From Rallus limicola (lineage: Eukaryota; Chordata; Aves; Gruiformes; Rallidae): DNA of 64,000 nucleotides. The DNA lies in assembly GCA_022605955.1 (NCBI GenBank), contig JAKCOZ010000058.1, positions 2,418,001-2,482,000 on the forward strand. The letters run 5' to 3'. The notes under the pieces were generated by a model, which saw nothing but the letters and a program-made list of their open reading frames with translations, was not told the origin of the DNA and searched no databases. A program made the translations under genes and the position numbers. Numbering within the stretch: position 1 is the stretch's first letter; every line of letters begins with the position of its first letter. Of the stretch, positions 46,972-58,361 are shown piece after piece.

Positions 46972-49900
46972 CTGCAGTGCCTCAGAAGGCATGGAGGAAG
47001 TGGGGAGGTGACTTTGAATAACAAATTGCCAGTACAGGAGGTCACAGGTCACTTATATAGACAAGTTTTCATAAGGGTTTGCCCAAATACCACAGCTTAT
47101 TTATACGTAGCCTCTTTCACCATTCTCTAGCATAGTAAGTTCTGCTTGGTCAATGGTGCATGCTTAAACTGGGACTAAGGTCTTCAGCAAGGTTTATAAA
47201 CCCAGACTCCGAAGCTTAAATTAAGATTGCCACACATTGGAGCTGTGAAACTGGAGCTGGAAAACCTTTCTGAAACTGGCTCAAGCCAGAGCGAGAGATT
47301 TCTATGCCTGGCTATCTTCAGCTGGATTGTTTGTGGTTACCCAGCACTTTTCATCCTCTCTGGCTCTCTTCATAAATCCCAAGAATCTCCTCTTCGCAGC
47401 TCAGTGATGATGCTATTGACAGATGCTTTACTATAATCTTTGCCATGCCCTTCAGAGACAGTCAGAGTATCCAAGAGCACTCTGTGCTTCCCACGTATCC
47501 TGATGAGGAAGGAGCAGATAAAACCCCCTGGGCTCTTCTAACTCCACTTCTGACGCACATTCTGTGGATAAATGTGCACTTCAGTGATAAAAGCATTAAG
47601 AAAAGACAGTAAGAGCTTTCTACAAAATTCTGCCCATGATTGAATATAGTCTAGCAGGTCAATAAATTTAGTGGGAAATGGTTTTCCAATACTTAGTTTC
47701 CTTTTGTATTTTTTTTAAAGCTGTTCTTCCCCCTCCCTGCCCCACTATTACTGGACTTGCTAGAAGCCTGATCATCCTGGCATCACTGGCAAGAGCACAG
47801 CTACTGCAGCCACTGGGAAGGCTAAAATGAATGAATCTGATTAAGATTTATAGGGTAGATTATATATATATTTATATTAAAATATATTATATACATGGTA
47901 TAGATTTTATATATAACATACGCTATATTTATATTTTATGTATTATATAATATATATTTAATACATGATCTACATTTTACATATATTATATATACACGCA
48001 CAGAGAGAAAGACAAAAAACCCCATGTATTTAAAACCTGCTCCCATCAGTTGGATAATTTCTTGAGCTCCAGCTCACAGGCTTGTATGATCCTGCAGGAA
48101 TTCTCCACGTGTGTGGTCACAAGGCAGTCCTGTCCCCTTAAGCCTCAGAGAGATGGGCTGTGGACACAAGCTAGGCAGCATAAAAAAGCAAGCTGCCAGG
48201 CGTTAGAGGAAAGCAGACTTGCTTGCAAATTTACTCTGAGCTGGGCTTTGAATCAATCGTTGGAAAATAGATAAACAGATACCAAGAGAAACCAGGTTGG
48301 TCAAGTACCTGGGCTGAGAGGCTCAACCTCAAATGCTTATTTACTACCGAGGAAGAAATGTAATTTATTTTTTTTAAATGACCTTAACAAAGGTTATGCT
48401 TTTCTCTATGCACAGTTGGTCTCCAGAAACAGGGGAGAAGAGCAGGCTCATCATGCACATACAGTGCAGCCAGATTCAACACTTGTTAAGTAAGAGACCA
48501 AATCAATGGGGAAATATTTGGAAGCATCTGAGTGGTTATAACAGAGCAGGAGGAGAAAAAACAAGTTCACTAATGAGAACTGTATGTCCCTTTAGTACCA
48601 AGCATAATAGGGCTGTTTTCCTCCCAAGGCAGCAATTTTTAGTCATACCGTCTGTAGAGCAGCTTAAATTCTGTTTAAGCATGCTTCCTCCTACATCAGT
48701 GTTTATGAACTTTCTGTTCAGATGGGATGCAGACACCACACTGCATCTCTGTGTACCTGGATGGGATGCTGAAAGTGCAGAGGGGGAAGGCAGAGCCCTT
48801 CTGCTGGGTAGAAATCTCTCAAATCCAGCAGGGACATGAGGAACATTTGCCTGCTGAGGAAGATGCTGCGGTGTGAACGGCACTGCACAGATGCAGCACC
48901 TGGGGAAGCATGACATGGCTTAACCCACAGTCAAAGAGAGTTTGGCCAAGCTGAGTTACCCTTCCTTCAGGAGAACTAACCATAAAAAAAACCAACAACC
49001 CAGAACCTCTTCAATCACAGTCTGGATTGAAAAGCAACAAGTTCATTAGACAGCTTTGCACAAGGGCAGAGGCTCCAGCATGTAAAAGACAGGGGCCCAG
49101 GGCTTGCATTAGGTGACAGCAGGGAAGGGCAGTACAGGCATGGGTACAGCAGCTTCGAGGGGATTAAAGCCAAGCTGAGCCACAAGAACCTGTCTCTAGA
49201 TTAATTTTAAAAATAATTTTTGCACTGAGGCTGATACCCCAATTCAGGTCATTACAGCACCATGTACTTGCCATAACTTTGAGCGCAGCACTCAGTGGCT
49301 TGTCTGAGACGAGCCCGCTCTGGTGCAGGGAAGAGCCTCACGTGCACTTGCAGCCCCTGTTAACCAGCCCTAGAGCTGCTGCACTAATGATGCCTGCACA
49401 GTCTCTGGCTGTGCATTCCTGAGGAGAGAAAGCATCCCCACCTCCTGTTTTTATCCCAGTGGCGTGATGTCTTGGAGCACCAGAAACCATGCCAGTGGGA
49501 AGAGAAGGAAAGCACTCACTGCATGCCCACGCCCTGGCTACAGCACGAGTCTGCAAGCAGAGCTGGTGGCACATTCCCTCCTGAACAGATTGCTTTCTAA
49601 ACCCATGAGCAGCAGCATTCTCTGATCTGTTGCCAGAGCTCGTGTCACCTAGCAACTCAGGGGGACTTCAGCCTTTTCATCAGTCTTCCACCAACACTGT
49701 CACAGCATCAGGTGTAGGCAAACCTTTAAATGCTTAATGGGCAGGGGGAGACACCACAGGAGGACAGGGCATCAAAAACAGCAAGCTGACAGAATGCCTC
49801 AACCAAGATCATAACTCTAGGTATGCTAAGTGCACGTGTAAGGGTTTAAGTAATGGCCTGTGCTCTGAGAAACTCAGTCTAAAATACGGAAGGTGATAAA

Positions 49901-50091
49901 AACTTATACACCACCCCCCCAAAAAAACCCCTCTTGTTCCAAGGATGGTGAGGGAGAGATAGAGCAGGTTAAGCCACATACCCCAGCACACAGGAAACCT
50001 GCTACTAGGTCCAGTGCTGCTGGACCCCTGACTCATCCATGTGAGCCATGTGCTTCTAGCTACAACAGAAACGGTTGTAGCAGCACCAGGG
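46972..50091. other. long stretch without a supported gene
   Basis: This stretch contains the AT-rich tract at 47857-47993. Open frames at 48378-48839 (plus) and 48536-48916 (minus) overlap on opposite strands and have no splice support. A minus-strand frame at 49338-49655 includes a possible donor but no clear acceptor. Confidence 0.4.
47857..47993. repeat. AT-rich low-complexity tract
   Basis: About 140 bp composed almost wholly of A and T in TATA/ATAT runs ('TATATATATATTTATATT' and variants) with a few C/G interruptions, ending in ACACGCACAGAGAG. Such tracts are prone to slippage and cruciform extrusion. Confidence 0.9.
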
Positions 50092-50303
50092 CAGGTTCAG
50101 ATTATCTATTAGGAAAAGGTTTTTCACTGAAAGGGTTATCAGGCATTGGAACAGGCTGCCCAGGGAGGCAGTTGTGTAACCATCCCTGGATGTATTTAAA
50201 AGATGGATAGATGAGGTGCTTAGGGATATAGTTTAGTAGAGGATGGTTGGACTTGATGATCTCAAAGGTCTTTTCCAACCTAGTGATTCTGTGATTCTGT
50301 GAA
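50092..50303 (+). mobile_element. CR1 LINE 3' end, plus orientation
   Basis: It runs from GGCAGGTTCAGATT through 'CATTGGAACAGGCTGCCCAG', 'CCATCCCTGGATGTATTTAA' and 'GGTTGGACTTGATGATCTCA' to the terminal tandem octamer (GATTCTGTGATTCTGTGA). It is the intact 3' terminus of a 5'-truncated copy and is non-coding. Confidence 0.95.
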
Positions 50304-50325
50304 ATAGTGCTCTTTAGCACTATTT
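50302..50325. repeat. perfect inverted repeat (hairpin 1)
   Basis: AAATAGTGCT and AGCACTATTT form a 10-bp perfect stem with a CTTT loop. It starts at the very end of the CR1 octamer tail. Confidence 0.85.
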
Positions 50326-50358
50326 ATTTATATAAATATATATAAATTTATATATCTA

Positions 50359-50387
50359 TTATGGCAGAATTTATTATTCTGCCATAA
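50359..50387. repeat. perfect inverted repeat (hairpin 2)
   Basis: A 12-bp perfect stem (TTATGGCAGAAT against ATTCTGCCATAA) with a TTATT loop. It follows an AT-rich (TATAAATA) spacer 33 bp after hairpin 1. Confidence 0.88.
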
Positions 50388-50498
50388 GTTTTCTGTATTG
50401 AGCAGAACCTGTGGTTTAGCTTGACAGTGCCTCAGTCAGAATTACTATGATTTTCTTTTACTCAGCTGTTCTTAACCTGCCTGCCTTGTGATTTCAAG

Positions 50499-50524
50499 AT
50501 TAGTCAGCTCTTGAGCTGACTAAT
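50499..50524. repeat. perfect inverted repeat (hairpin 3)
   Basis: ATTAGTCAGCTC and GAGCTGACTAAT form a 12-bp perfect stem around a TT centre. It is the third such palindrome within 225 bp and sits about 430 bp beyond the stop of the minus-strand gene. Confidence 0.88.
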
Positions 50525-50952
50525 ATGAATATAAGAGTTTTATAAAACCAATAGAAGTCATTGGCTTATCTTGACAAAAGAGTGCCATGAAAAAGAGTTC
50601 CAAGCAAGTTTCATTGGGAACTGTTTCACTAGGGTTAGAGACATGACTCAGGAAGTACAGAGGAAGAACATCCTCTCCACAAACCTCATGAAATTACAAT
50701 TTAGAGAAAGATTGCTAAACTTGGTGGTCCCACTTCCAAGCAGCACCTCCTGTTACCTGTATCCCCCATCCCAATAGACGGTATCTTTTGGCTCTTTGTA
50801 GTACTGTCCACTCCAGAGACAGAGAGTTGTGGGAGCTTTTAACCACCACTTGGTATACGCTGCTCTCCCTGTTCCCCCCCTTCCCTTCCCCTAGATGATC
50901 TACCAAAATCCATATGCAGACACCTTCAAAAGTGCTCACCTTTGGTTTTACC

Positions 50953-51437
50953 TCACATGGCAGGAGTCCTGGCCTCCTGCAGAAACAAAGACAGCAATGC
51001 TGGCTGTGATCCCTCCAGGCTGACTGAAGTAGTAATTTCTCTCACAGATTTCATTCTCAAGTACAGGTACTTGTGTCTGTTGCAACCGCCTAGCTCAGCT
51101 CCCATCTGCTCTGGAAATAAAATTGAGGTTAGGTCTAGGCAGAAGAATAAAATATGAGATTGAAATGCATGTTCTGGCAAACATGAAAAATCAAAGACCC
51201 ACCTTCTTCCATGATCCCCCATCCAGACACAATGCAGAGAGAGGAGGATGTCTCTGCCTCCCAGTAACGTTGTACTCCAGGGGGAGTCTGGCTGTATCAG
51301 GGTGATGTTGGACCCATAGCTCAGTGTGTGGAAGTGGGGACACACCACGATGGTTTTCAACTGTCTCACCTGTGACCAGGGCAGAGGAGTCAGGGGAGAA
51401 GGAACAAGTTGCTCTCTAAGCGCATCCTGAAAGCACA
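50953..51437 (-). CDS. probable last exon(s) of the unrecognised 51-64 kb gene
   Basis: The acceptor CCTTTCCTTTGCAAG ends at 51438. Two bases complete a Val codon from the exon at 53122-53190, then the frame reads CFQDALREQLVPSPLTPLPW and SQ at 51370. There, two models diverge. In model 1, CAG|GTGAGA is a donor and a tiny last exon follows the strong acceptor TTTGTTTCTGCAG, reading EARTPAM then TGA (50953-50976), in phase. In model 2 the whole interval is one exon, since the same frame stays open for all 161 codons to that TGA. Phase agreement with two upstream exons makes the first 22 codons likely coding. The family is not recognised. Confidence 0.5.
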
Positions 51438-53121
51438 CTTGCAAAGGAAAGGGCAAAATCCCATAAGCAATGCCCAAGCTCAAAAAAGTCATGAAAAGAA
51501 ACAAGCAAGGTACAAGACCTTTGAAGAAAATTCCCCCTTCTCCATTTTTTCAGTTGAGAAGACTGCTGGGATGGTTTAAGTAGGCCTCCTGAGCCTAGAG
51601 TGCAGGCTGGCTGCTCTGCAAAGACAAGCACTCGGGTTTTGCACCCACCTTAAATCATCTCCCTTATTCAGGGAAGGGAGTTCTGCCACAAAAACTAAGG
51701 TTTTGCAGCAGAGACAAGCCACTAAGGTTTTGCGGAATACCGGTGTAAGTCACTTGTGCTTCTTTTTCACATGTATTTCTGCCTCCTTCCCATTAGAGTC
51801 AGCAAGATTTTTATAGAAGGGTATATTGCTTAGCACCACGAGAGTAAGATGCTGAGGACACTCAGTCATCTCTGTTAGATTTTAAGACTTTTTATTGCTA
51901 GCAGTAAGAACCAGATATAAAACATACTTCTATAAACTGCAAGTTAGCTAAATGAGACCAGAGTTACTGGATTTCCTTTCTTAATCTTCAACCTGTGCTA
52001 CATAGAAGTCATTTTATCTTGCTGTCAACATTGTTTTATCTGTGCATATAGATCTGGTTTGAGAAATATTGTGGGGGCAATTACACCAAAGTCAACATTT
52101 TTAATGGCATTGCTTGTTTTTTACCTGTTCTGTTGACTCTCCTGGGGTTCTATCACGGTCTCCTACTGTCACAGTCCAGTGCCAGAGTTTAATGGATCCA
52201 TATAATCAAAGCAAACATATTGGAGCTACTTACAGTCAGCCATACAGCTTCCTTATTCAGCAGTCATACATCCCTTCTGGCTCTTCTCTAATTAGTCACT
52301 TATTATCAGAACTGCTGAGCAAGAGCTTCTCACCATGACAAATACGTTGCATCAGTTCTGGCTTTGCTACAGCTCCGATAGCAGATAGTCCAATTAACTT
52401 TAATGGATCTCCTACAAGCAAGACCAAACTGTTGCCATCTCTAAAATCAGCAGTCATGGAGGAAGGGCAGAAGGAAGGTTTTTGTAGGGGACTTGAAGGT
52501 GTGAATATAATTTATAGCTCTTCAGCTGTTTGCACCCCAGAAGAGGTGGCCCAGGCATGTGCTGGTCACACAGCTGCACATGGTGGGCAGCTGTCAGCAA
52601 CCACAGAGGGTTGATACAGCCCCATCACTCTGGTAATCTCCCAGGAGCTTCAGGGCAGCATGCCATTGGCAACAGTGATGACAGGCTGCCTCAACCCCAC
52701 TAACACACTTGATCAGTCATGGGGGAGTAACTGGAGAAATGTCATGGATGTCTGCAAGAGAGCCAGAAAACTAGTCATATGTTCACAGGCAAGTTTCTTG
52801 TTTTCCTAGATAACTTCTCACAGTGGATACAGCACAACCAAGAAAGACCATAATTTTCTGATTCAGTCCTAAGATGAGTGTGTCAGAGGGCAAAGGAGGC
52901 TCTGGTGCAGAAAGCAGGTCTCTCCCATCCTCTCTCCTGTGTCCCAACGGGAGGACATACCACATGGGTGGAAAATGAGAGATAGGGGACCTGCCTATCA
53001 CTTTTCATCCATGCAAGAAGTTCACAAAAGATGACCTGAGGTCAGAAAGTATCAGCCTCACTACATAATCCTCTTCTATGTTAGATGAATGTTTTTCAGA
53101 CCAGAGCAGAATTTAATTTAC
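51438..53121. other. intron of the minus-strand gene
   Basis: This interval contains one unit of a 43-bp exact duplication (51649-51691) and a nearby pair of ACTAAGGTTTTGC words about 28 bp apart. No repeat family is otherwise recognisable. Confidence 0.4.
51649..51691. repeat. 43-bp exact direct repeat, unit 1
   Basis: Begins CTTAAATCATCTCCC and ends TTCTGCCACAA. By eye it is identical to 53482-53524. Confidence 0.95.
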
Positions 53122-53190
53122 CTAAGGGGACATGCTTCAGAGCCAACACCAGTGCAGTAGTTAATCCTGAATCTTCTCTTCCTGTCTCCT
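53122..53190 (-). CDS. probable internal exon of the 51-64 kb gene
   Basis: An excellent acceptor (CTTATTTCCTCTCTTGCAG) is followed by two bases of a split codon, 22 open codons (ETGREDSGLTTALVLALKHV and PL) and one base before the donor TTAG|GTAAAT. The phases match both neighbours: the exon at 54596-54669 ends with one base, giving a Glu codon at the junction, and the exon from 51437 starts with two, giving Val. The combined reading through TTALVLALKHVPLV looks like an amphipathic or buried helix. Protein family unknown. Confidence 0.55.
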
Positions 53191-53481
53191 CTGCAAGAGA
53201 GGAAATAAGAGTTAGCTCTAATTTAGGTCAATAGCTCTGGCTTGTCTCTTCAAAAAAAGTCCTCACTCTGGAAGGGAAAAGTTATTCATCCCCTCAAGCA
53301 GCAGCTGGCACACATTCCTGAAAGTAGAGAGCAACAGTAGCAGACTGGCCCCCAGGATCAAGATTCTTCTCTATAATGAGATTTTCAAGGGGAATATCAG
53401 ATTGACAGAATTAACAAGGCTGCTTATGTGAGGTAACAGAAGTTAGTAATTTCATTTCTCAGTGAGAAACACCCCTCCCCA

Positions 53482-53524
53482 CTTAAATCATCTCCCTTAT
53501 TCAGGGAAGGGAGTTCTGCCACAA
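53482..53524. repeat. 43-bp exact direct repeat, unit 2
   Basis: Second unit of the 51649-51691 duplication, 1833 bp away in the same orientation. It lies in the intron between the exons at 53122 and 54596. Confidence 0.95.
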
Positions 53525-54595
53525 GTAACTATTCTGATTTAAAGTTACCTTGACAGAATACAGCAGGATTAGCCTAAAAAATAAGACCAGGTGTCTAAAA
53601 ATAGCTGCAGAAGACACAGGCATTGTTAGACACAGCAAGTATCTCTCTGATAAGCTGAATGAACAAAAGCAAGCTGGGCTTTGAACCCTCTAAAGTTCTT
53701 CTCCCCATCACTTTCAAAAGGTATCAGCATCAACTCAGCACTGGTTTGAGAGTTGAGAATCCAGAGATTAGCTGTGGGAGGAGAATACAAGCAGCTGTAT
53801 TTTTAAGATGAGAAATGTCATTCTGTAAGCATTTGTGGCTTTAGCTAATCTAGGTTTCTAAAATAACCAAAACCCCAGAGTCATGGTGACATTCTGATTA
53901 CAGCTAGAACTTTTGCAGGAGAGGTGCCTGCAAAGCAGTGATAATCAGTGATGCCAGTAAGCAACAGCAGCCAGAAATAATCTACTACAGTTATACAACA
54001 GGTACACAAAAGCAATCCTAATTTTCTCATAGTGGCATTACAAGCAATCTTCAACAGACAGTGTGAATGCTCTTGATTGCACAAAAAAAAAAAATCCCTC
54101 ATTTGAGAATTGTATTTGTCATGGTTGAGGGGTACAAGCAGAGTCTCTCTTGAATGGTCTACGTGTACTAGTTGAGGACCTAGAGAACAGCTTTTAGACT
54201 TTTCTTCCTATTCAGAGCGCACAGCTTCCATAACATCTGGAAGTCCCATAATTGCAGCTGGATAGGATGCTTGCACTTTATTCCAAAGGAGCTTTCCTAT
54301 AAAAATATGAATTTCTGATGGCAAAGCTGGAAAGCATCAAGCAAAATGCTCCAGGATGCTGAAAGCTCTCCCCTGAAAGTTTCCAGATCCAAATTTGTCA
54401 GCCACCTTCTCCCCACTTAAAGACTCCTTTCCAATGGAAACCAGATTTCTTTATCAAGGGAGCTGTGTTGTTAAATCTTACCCAGCATTTGCTAAACATG
54501 TACAACTGAACTACCACAAAATAGATGGAGGAAAAATAGTTCTTTGCTAATGATCACTTGTCAATGGCAAGTCCAGGACAGCTCTAGCCTCTTAC

Positions 54596-54669
54596 CCAGT
54601 TTATTTGGTGTAAAGAAAAGTGCAACTGTCCCACACCATTCTTCTCTCTCTTTTGGTTCACATACAAGC
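54596..54669 (-). CDS. probable internal exon of the 51-64 kb gene
   Basis: The acceptor TCTGTCTCCCTCTTTACAG is followed by one base, 24 codons (LVCEPKEREEWCGTVALFFT and PNKL) and one base before the strong donor G|GTAAGA. A second frame (LYVNQKREKNG and on) is also open across the segment. I prefer the first because it joins the next two exons in phase and gives an alternating hydrophobic CGTVALFFT strand. The upstream partner must end in phase 2, which the candidate at 55464-55525 does not provide in its best frame. Confidence 0.5.
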
Positions 54670-55463
54670 CTGTAAAGAGGGAGACAGAATTCAGTTCAAA
54701 TATCTTCACTTCTGAGTGCCAAATTGCTTTTCACCTTAGATATCAAGTTCTGTTAAAGTGAGTGTGGTGCCTGGAAGCTGTCCAAGCAGGAGGAACATAT
54801 GGATGTGTAGATGTTTAAAAAAAGTAAGGTAAGAACATTTATTTCACTAAATGTTTTTATACTGATAAAATTGAAGCAGATTTAAAGCAAGGAAGTAAAA
54901 AATATTTCCCTTCAAAAGTATGGGAAAGAGATGCATCTGATTTACAATTTTTCATTATGAACTGAACTAATTCTGCTGAAATTTCATTAAAGAACTCATA
55001 TCCATTTCAGTAGAATTAGACAGCCATCAAAAATCCCCCTTTCACTCTGCCTTACTGGGAGCATTTGTCATCTTTAGTGACACTTGGAGCAAAATTGCTC
55101 TCACTCCTTGGGGAGAGAGCTGCAGAGCAGAGGCCTGATCCAGCAGCACACAGTTGTTTCTCTGCTGGCTCTGCAACAGAACGAGAGCCACGGTCTTATA
55201 TCCAGCCCTGCAACACCAGATGGCTCTCCATGAGAAAACACAGCCTTGGATCAGGATGCAGGATCTCCCATGCCAGTGATGTGCTTGGCCACATCATGAT
55301 GGGCAAGACAGGTGGGCATACATCAAGACTACTGCAGAAGCTCTTACATTGTCCTTCCAATGGTACCAAGCACCATCTTACACGAGAGAGCATATTTTTG
55401 GTGATAAAACATGCCTGCTTCCACAGGGATTTCTAAGTAGAGACTAAAACAATTAGCACTCAC

Positions 55464-55525
55464 CTGACTGGTTTTCTTCTTCAAAATAGTAATTGCACCA
55501 TAAGTGCAGCCTGGGATAAGTTCTG
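55464..55525 (-). CDS. candidate internal exon of the 51-64 kb gene
   Basis: A very strong acceptor (CTTGCTCTTTCTCTTTGCAG) and donor (CAG|GTGAGT) bound 62 bp. One frame reads AELIPGCTYGAITILKKKTS and Q, starting after one base from upstream and ending in phase 0. Another reads RTYPRLHLWCNYYFEEENQS. The splice signals are among the best in the window, so an exon is likely even though the frame is unsettled. The first frame looks like a beta strand with a Gly/Cys turn. Confidence 0.45.
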
Positions 55526-57709
55526 CTGCAAAGAGAAAGAGCAAGACAAAGTCATCACGATGGAAATACCTAATCTTCATAACCACAGACTGGACAAAAC
55601 CTAGATATTAGAAGAATTTAAGTATGGCTTCCTTTGGGGAGTATGTCACAATTTGAACCAAAGCTGCCTGGGGGCAGTTTTGGCCTGACAGCTCCCTCCT
55701 ATGCTGGGTTACATCCAGGTCTGCAGAGGATGAAGTTGGCCTAAGCTTTGCCTTAAGCATTTCAACTGTTGTCTTTACCGTGACACTCAATGCCTCATTT
55801 TTCCAAACAGTCAGCATCCAGTACCGAGTGTCTTTCCAAGAGCCTTTCATTCCAGCACATAAAGTAGGTGATCTTTTAATTTGTTTGTTTTGGTTTTAAT
55901 GCAGACTGCAAGTTATTCCACCAAAAGGGCAGTGGCAACCCAAGCAACAGGTCTGTATACCCTAAAGCATCCCTAGGTTTAGTACTGACTATCCACCCCT
56001 CGCCAAGGCAGCAGGGGAAGAGGAATTTTGCTGCTGTGGACAATGGAAATGGCAACGTGACTCATCACGGGCTTGAATGAGCTTGGTGGGATGCTTGCCT
56101 TATGCAAGCAGTAACAAGCAATAAAAATAAAGATGCTGGACTGTGGGTGGGATGTATTATCAGACAGATCGTGCACAGCAAGAGTACACACCTTCACATG
56201 GGGCTAAGGAGTTGCTTGGGAGGGTCTGACACTGCCTGAATGAAAAGGGTGACTGTATTGTGTGCAACATGCTCTCTACTTTCTCTTTACCCTGGAATTT
56301 GGGCTGTACTTCAAGATAAAGTTATCTTGAGATAGGTGAGACAGGTGCCTACAGCACTTACAACAGTCACAGCCCCTCCATACTTGAGTTTGGAGGTGAT
56401 GTCGAGTTGCCAAAAATGCCCTGAGAAGGATGAGTGACCTCAGAACCTTGCAGTTCACGGTCTTGCTTGTCACAGATGTTTCTGGCAGGATATTATGGAA
56501 TCACTCCCCTAAACAGTTCTTAGTGCACTGGTTTAAGTTCAGTTTCTCCTTTTATTACCTTTACAACATACTCTGCTGGAGCCTCAATGAGCTGGTGGCA
56601 CTTCATGTTCATGGGATACAAGACAGGGTAATTAGCAATATCAATCTTCCCCTTTTAATAAACTCAAATCAACAACTTGATTTTAAAGGAACACAGGCAC
56701 ACTACAGAGAGTTATTATTTTAAAAGGATCAGAAGGGAGAGGAAAGACATTTCTACAACATCAGCAAGGCCACCTGCTTCACAGTCCTTATGGATGGCTA
56801 TGAAGATGAGCGTAAGTCACAGTCAGCATTGCTCCCTTCAGAAACAAATGTAATGGTGACCTGACCTGACTGGCCGCAGAGAGGCTGGGAAGATGTGCCT
56901 GCAGGTTTACCTGAAGGACACAAGGAACTAGTGGTAGAGGTGAGTTGAACATACATTTATTAGGTCAGTGGTTTATTAGGCTAGATCCTGTCAAGAAGTT
57001 CTCTTCTCACACTGTATGGAGAGATTATTCAGCTTTCATTACCTATACAATATTTAGAGGTGGTACAGAGAAACTGAGGAGATGGGACTTGATCCAAAAC
57101 AGCCACATGAACAACCAAATATTCCTAGAAGATGAATTGCATGGACTAAGGATTAACACTATTATCAACGCATTGCCATTAATGCTGAGCATGGAGAGGG
57201 GGCCAGTATTTCAAGGAATTGTTTGTTCTCTCTTGGTTCAGTATTAAACACACCTTATGGCAGGACAAGAGACCATGTTTCTTTTAGTTTGGAAAGTCCA
57301 GCCTTTGAGCTGTGTTTCCAGTGTATGTGACACTTAAAGGCTCTGCTAACATGTCAGAAACTCATCTGGACATGCACCAGCTAAGCAAGGCTAAGCACTC
57401 TGATTGTTCCAGGGTCCACAGGAATAAAAAAGTTCTATTTAGAGATAAGGCAGATGAAGCACATAATTATATAGAGCTGATAGTCTTTGAGATGCTCACC
57501 ACACCATGCTAGATGCCAGCACAAATATAAACATGTCCCTCAGTCCCCTCTGCCCTGCTCCATTTGTGTATTGTTTCTAGTTCTTTAAATTCATAGTGAG
57601 AAATTCAAAAGGCTTCTCAAAATCCAGCTAGATCTGCTGTTCTTCATGACAGTGAGTAACAAGAAATTACACCTAGTAATTCCTATTCCTCCAACACACC
57701 CAGACTTAC
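55526..57709. other. presumed intron, no clear exon
   Basis: A minus-strand frame at 55608-55850 (KGSWKDTRYWMLTVW and on) looks protein-like but lacks a polypyrimidine tract at its acceptor. The other frames are short. Confidence 0.35.
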
Positions 57710-57800
57710 TCTTCCATTCAAATCAAAGGACACAGTCATGGTGACATCCAACTCTGCATCTAATTTGAAGTGTATCAAAATGGTTTTGACTTCCAGCACT
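57710..57800 (-). CDS. candidate internal exon, weak acceptor
   Basis: One base plus 30 codons (VLEVKTILIHFKLDAELDVT and MTVSFDLNGR) run to the consensus donor AGA|GTAAGT. The peptide alternates hydrophobic and polar residues like beta strands. The acceptor (CATCTGAAATGTAAG) has a poor polypyrimidine tract, which lowers confidence. In this reading the phase matches the preceding candidate at 58272-58361 when that is read as ECSFQS..; the next candidate downstream (55464-55525) does not follow in phase. Confidence 0.3.
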
Positions 57801-57848
57801 CTTACATTTCAGATGCACAGACTAGAAGCAAGCAATACTAAAAGCATG

Positions 57849-58181
57849 TGTCCTGGTTCTGGCCAGGCCAGACTTAACCTCCTCAGGCAGCCAGCACAGG
57901 TGAGCTGAGTCAGCCACACCACCTGACATCCCTCCTTCATAAAAGGGGCTGGTCAGAGAGGGATGCTCCTGAGTGCCTCTAGGATAGTCTTGAGTGTGGC
58001 CAGGGTTGGTCCTGGATTTGTGGTGGATATGTTATCACTGGGTGTGAGTGTAATTTGCCACAGGGTATTATTCCCCTTTCACCTGTCCTTATCCCAATCC
58101 AATGGGACTCTGTCTGTTTCTCCTCCAGGAGTGTGGGTGTGTGGTGCTCAGCCACAGGCTATTTGGGGCTGAACTACCACA
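57849..58181 (+). mobile_element. short solo LTR (about 333 bp), plus orientation
   Basis: It runs from TGTCCTGGTTCTGGCC to GGGCTGAACTACCACA. A TATA-like CATAAAAGG lies near 57938 and one TGAGTCA site near 57905. Its first 120 bp match the reverse complement of the 24415-24584 fragment. I see no clean target duplication, so the exact ends are uncertain by a few bases. It sits in a presumed intron of the minus-strand gene, in antisense orientation. Confidence 0.75.
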
Positions 58182-58271
58182 CCATCTCTCTGCATGGCGG
58201 AGCTTAGTTAGCCCTTTTAAGTCCCACTGCAGACAGGGAGTGTTTGGTTACTACAGCCAAACTAGAGTTAC

Positions 58272-58361
58272 CTGCTGTCAGGATAATTATCCTCCAAAGC
58301 CTGTAGGTACCAAATGCAGCCACTTTCTCCAAAAAGCAGGATGCTTTGGAAACTGCATTCC
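58272..58361 (-). CDS. candidate 90-bp internal exon, two open frames
   Basis: An excellent acceptor (TTATTTTCTCTCCTTGTGCAG) and donor (GCAG|GTAACT) bound 90 bp. Frame 1 reads ECSFQSILLFGESGCIWYLQ and ALEDNYPDS. Frame 2 reads NAVSKASCFLEKVAAFGTYR and LWRIIILTA. Both preserve length in threes, so the exon could be skipped without a frameshift. Phase supports frame 1 with the 57710-57800 candidate and frame 2 with the exon at 61612-61776. I cannot decide between them by eye. Confidence 0.4.

Noticed and set aside
55651..55860. A minus-strand frame with CAGMKGSW, recalling a trypsin-like motif
   Set aside because: No Asp-Ser-Gly-Gly core, no polypyrimidine tract, and the order relative to a VSGWG-like reading near 51.2 kb is wrong for a serine protease.
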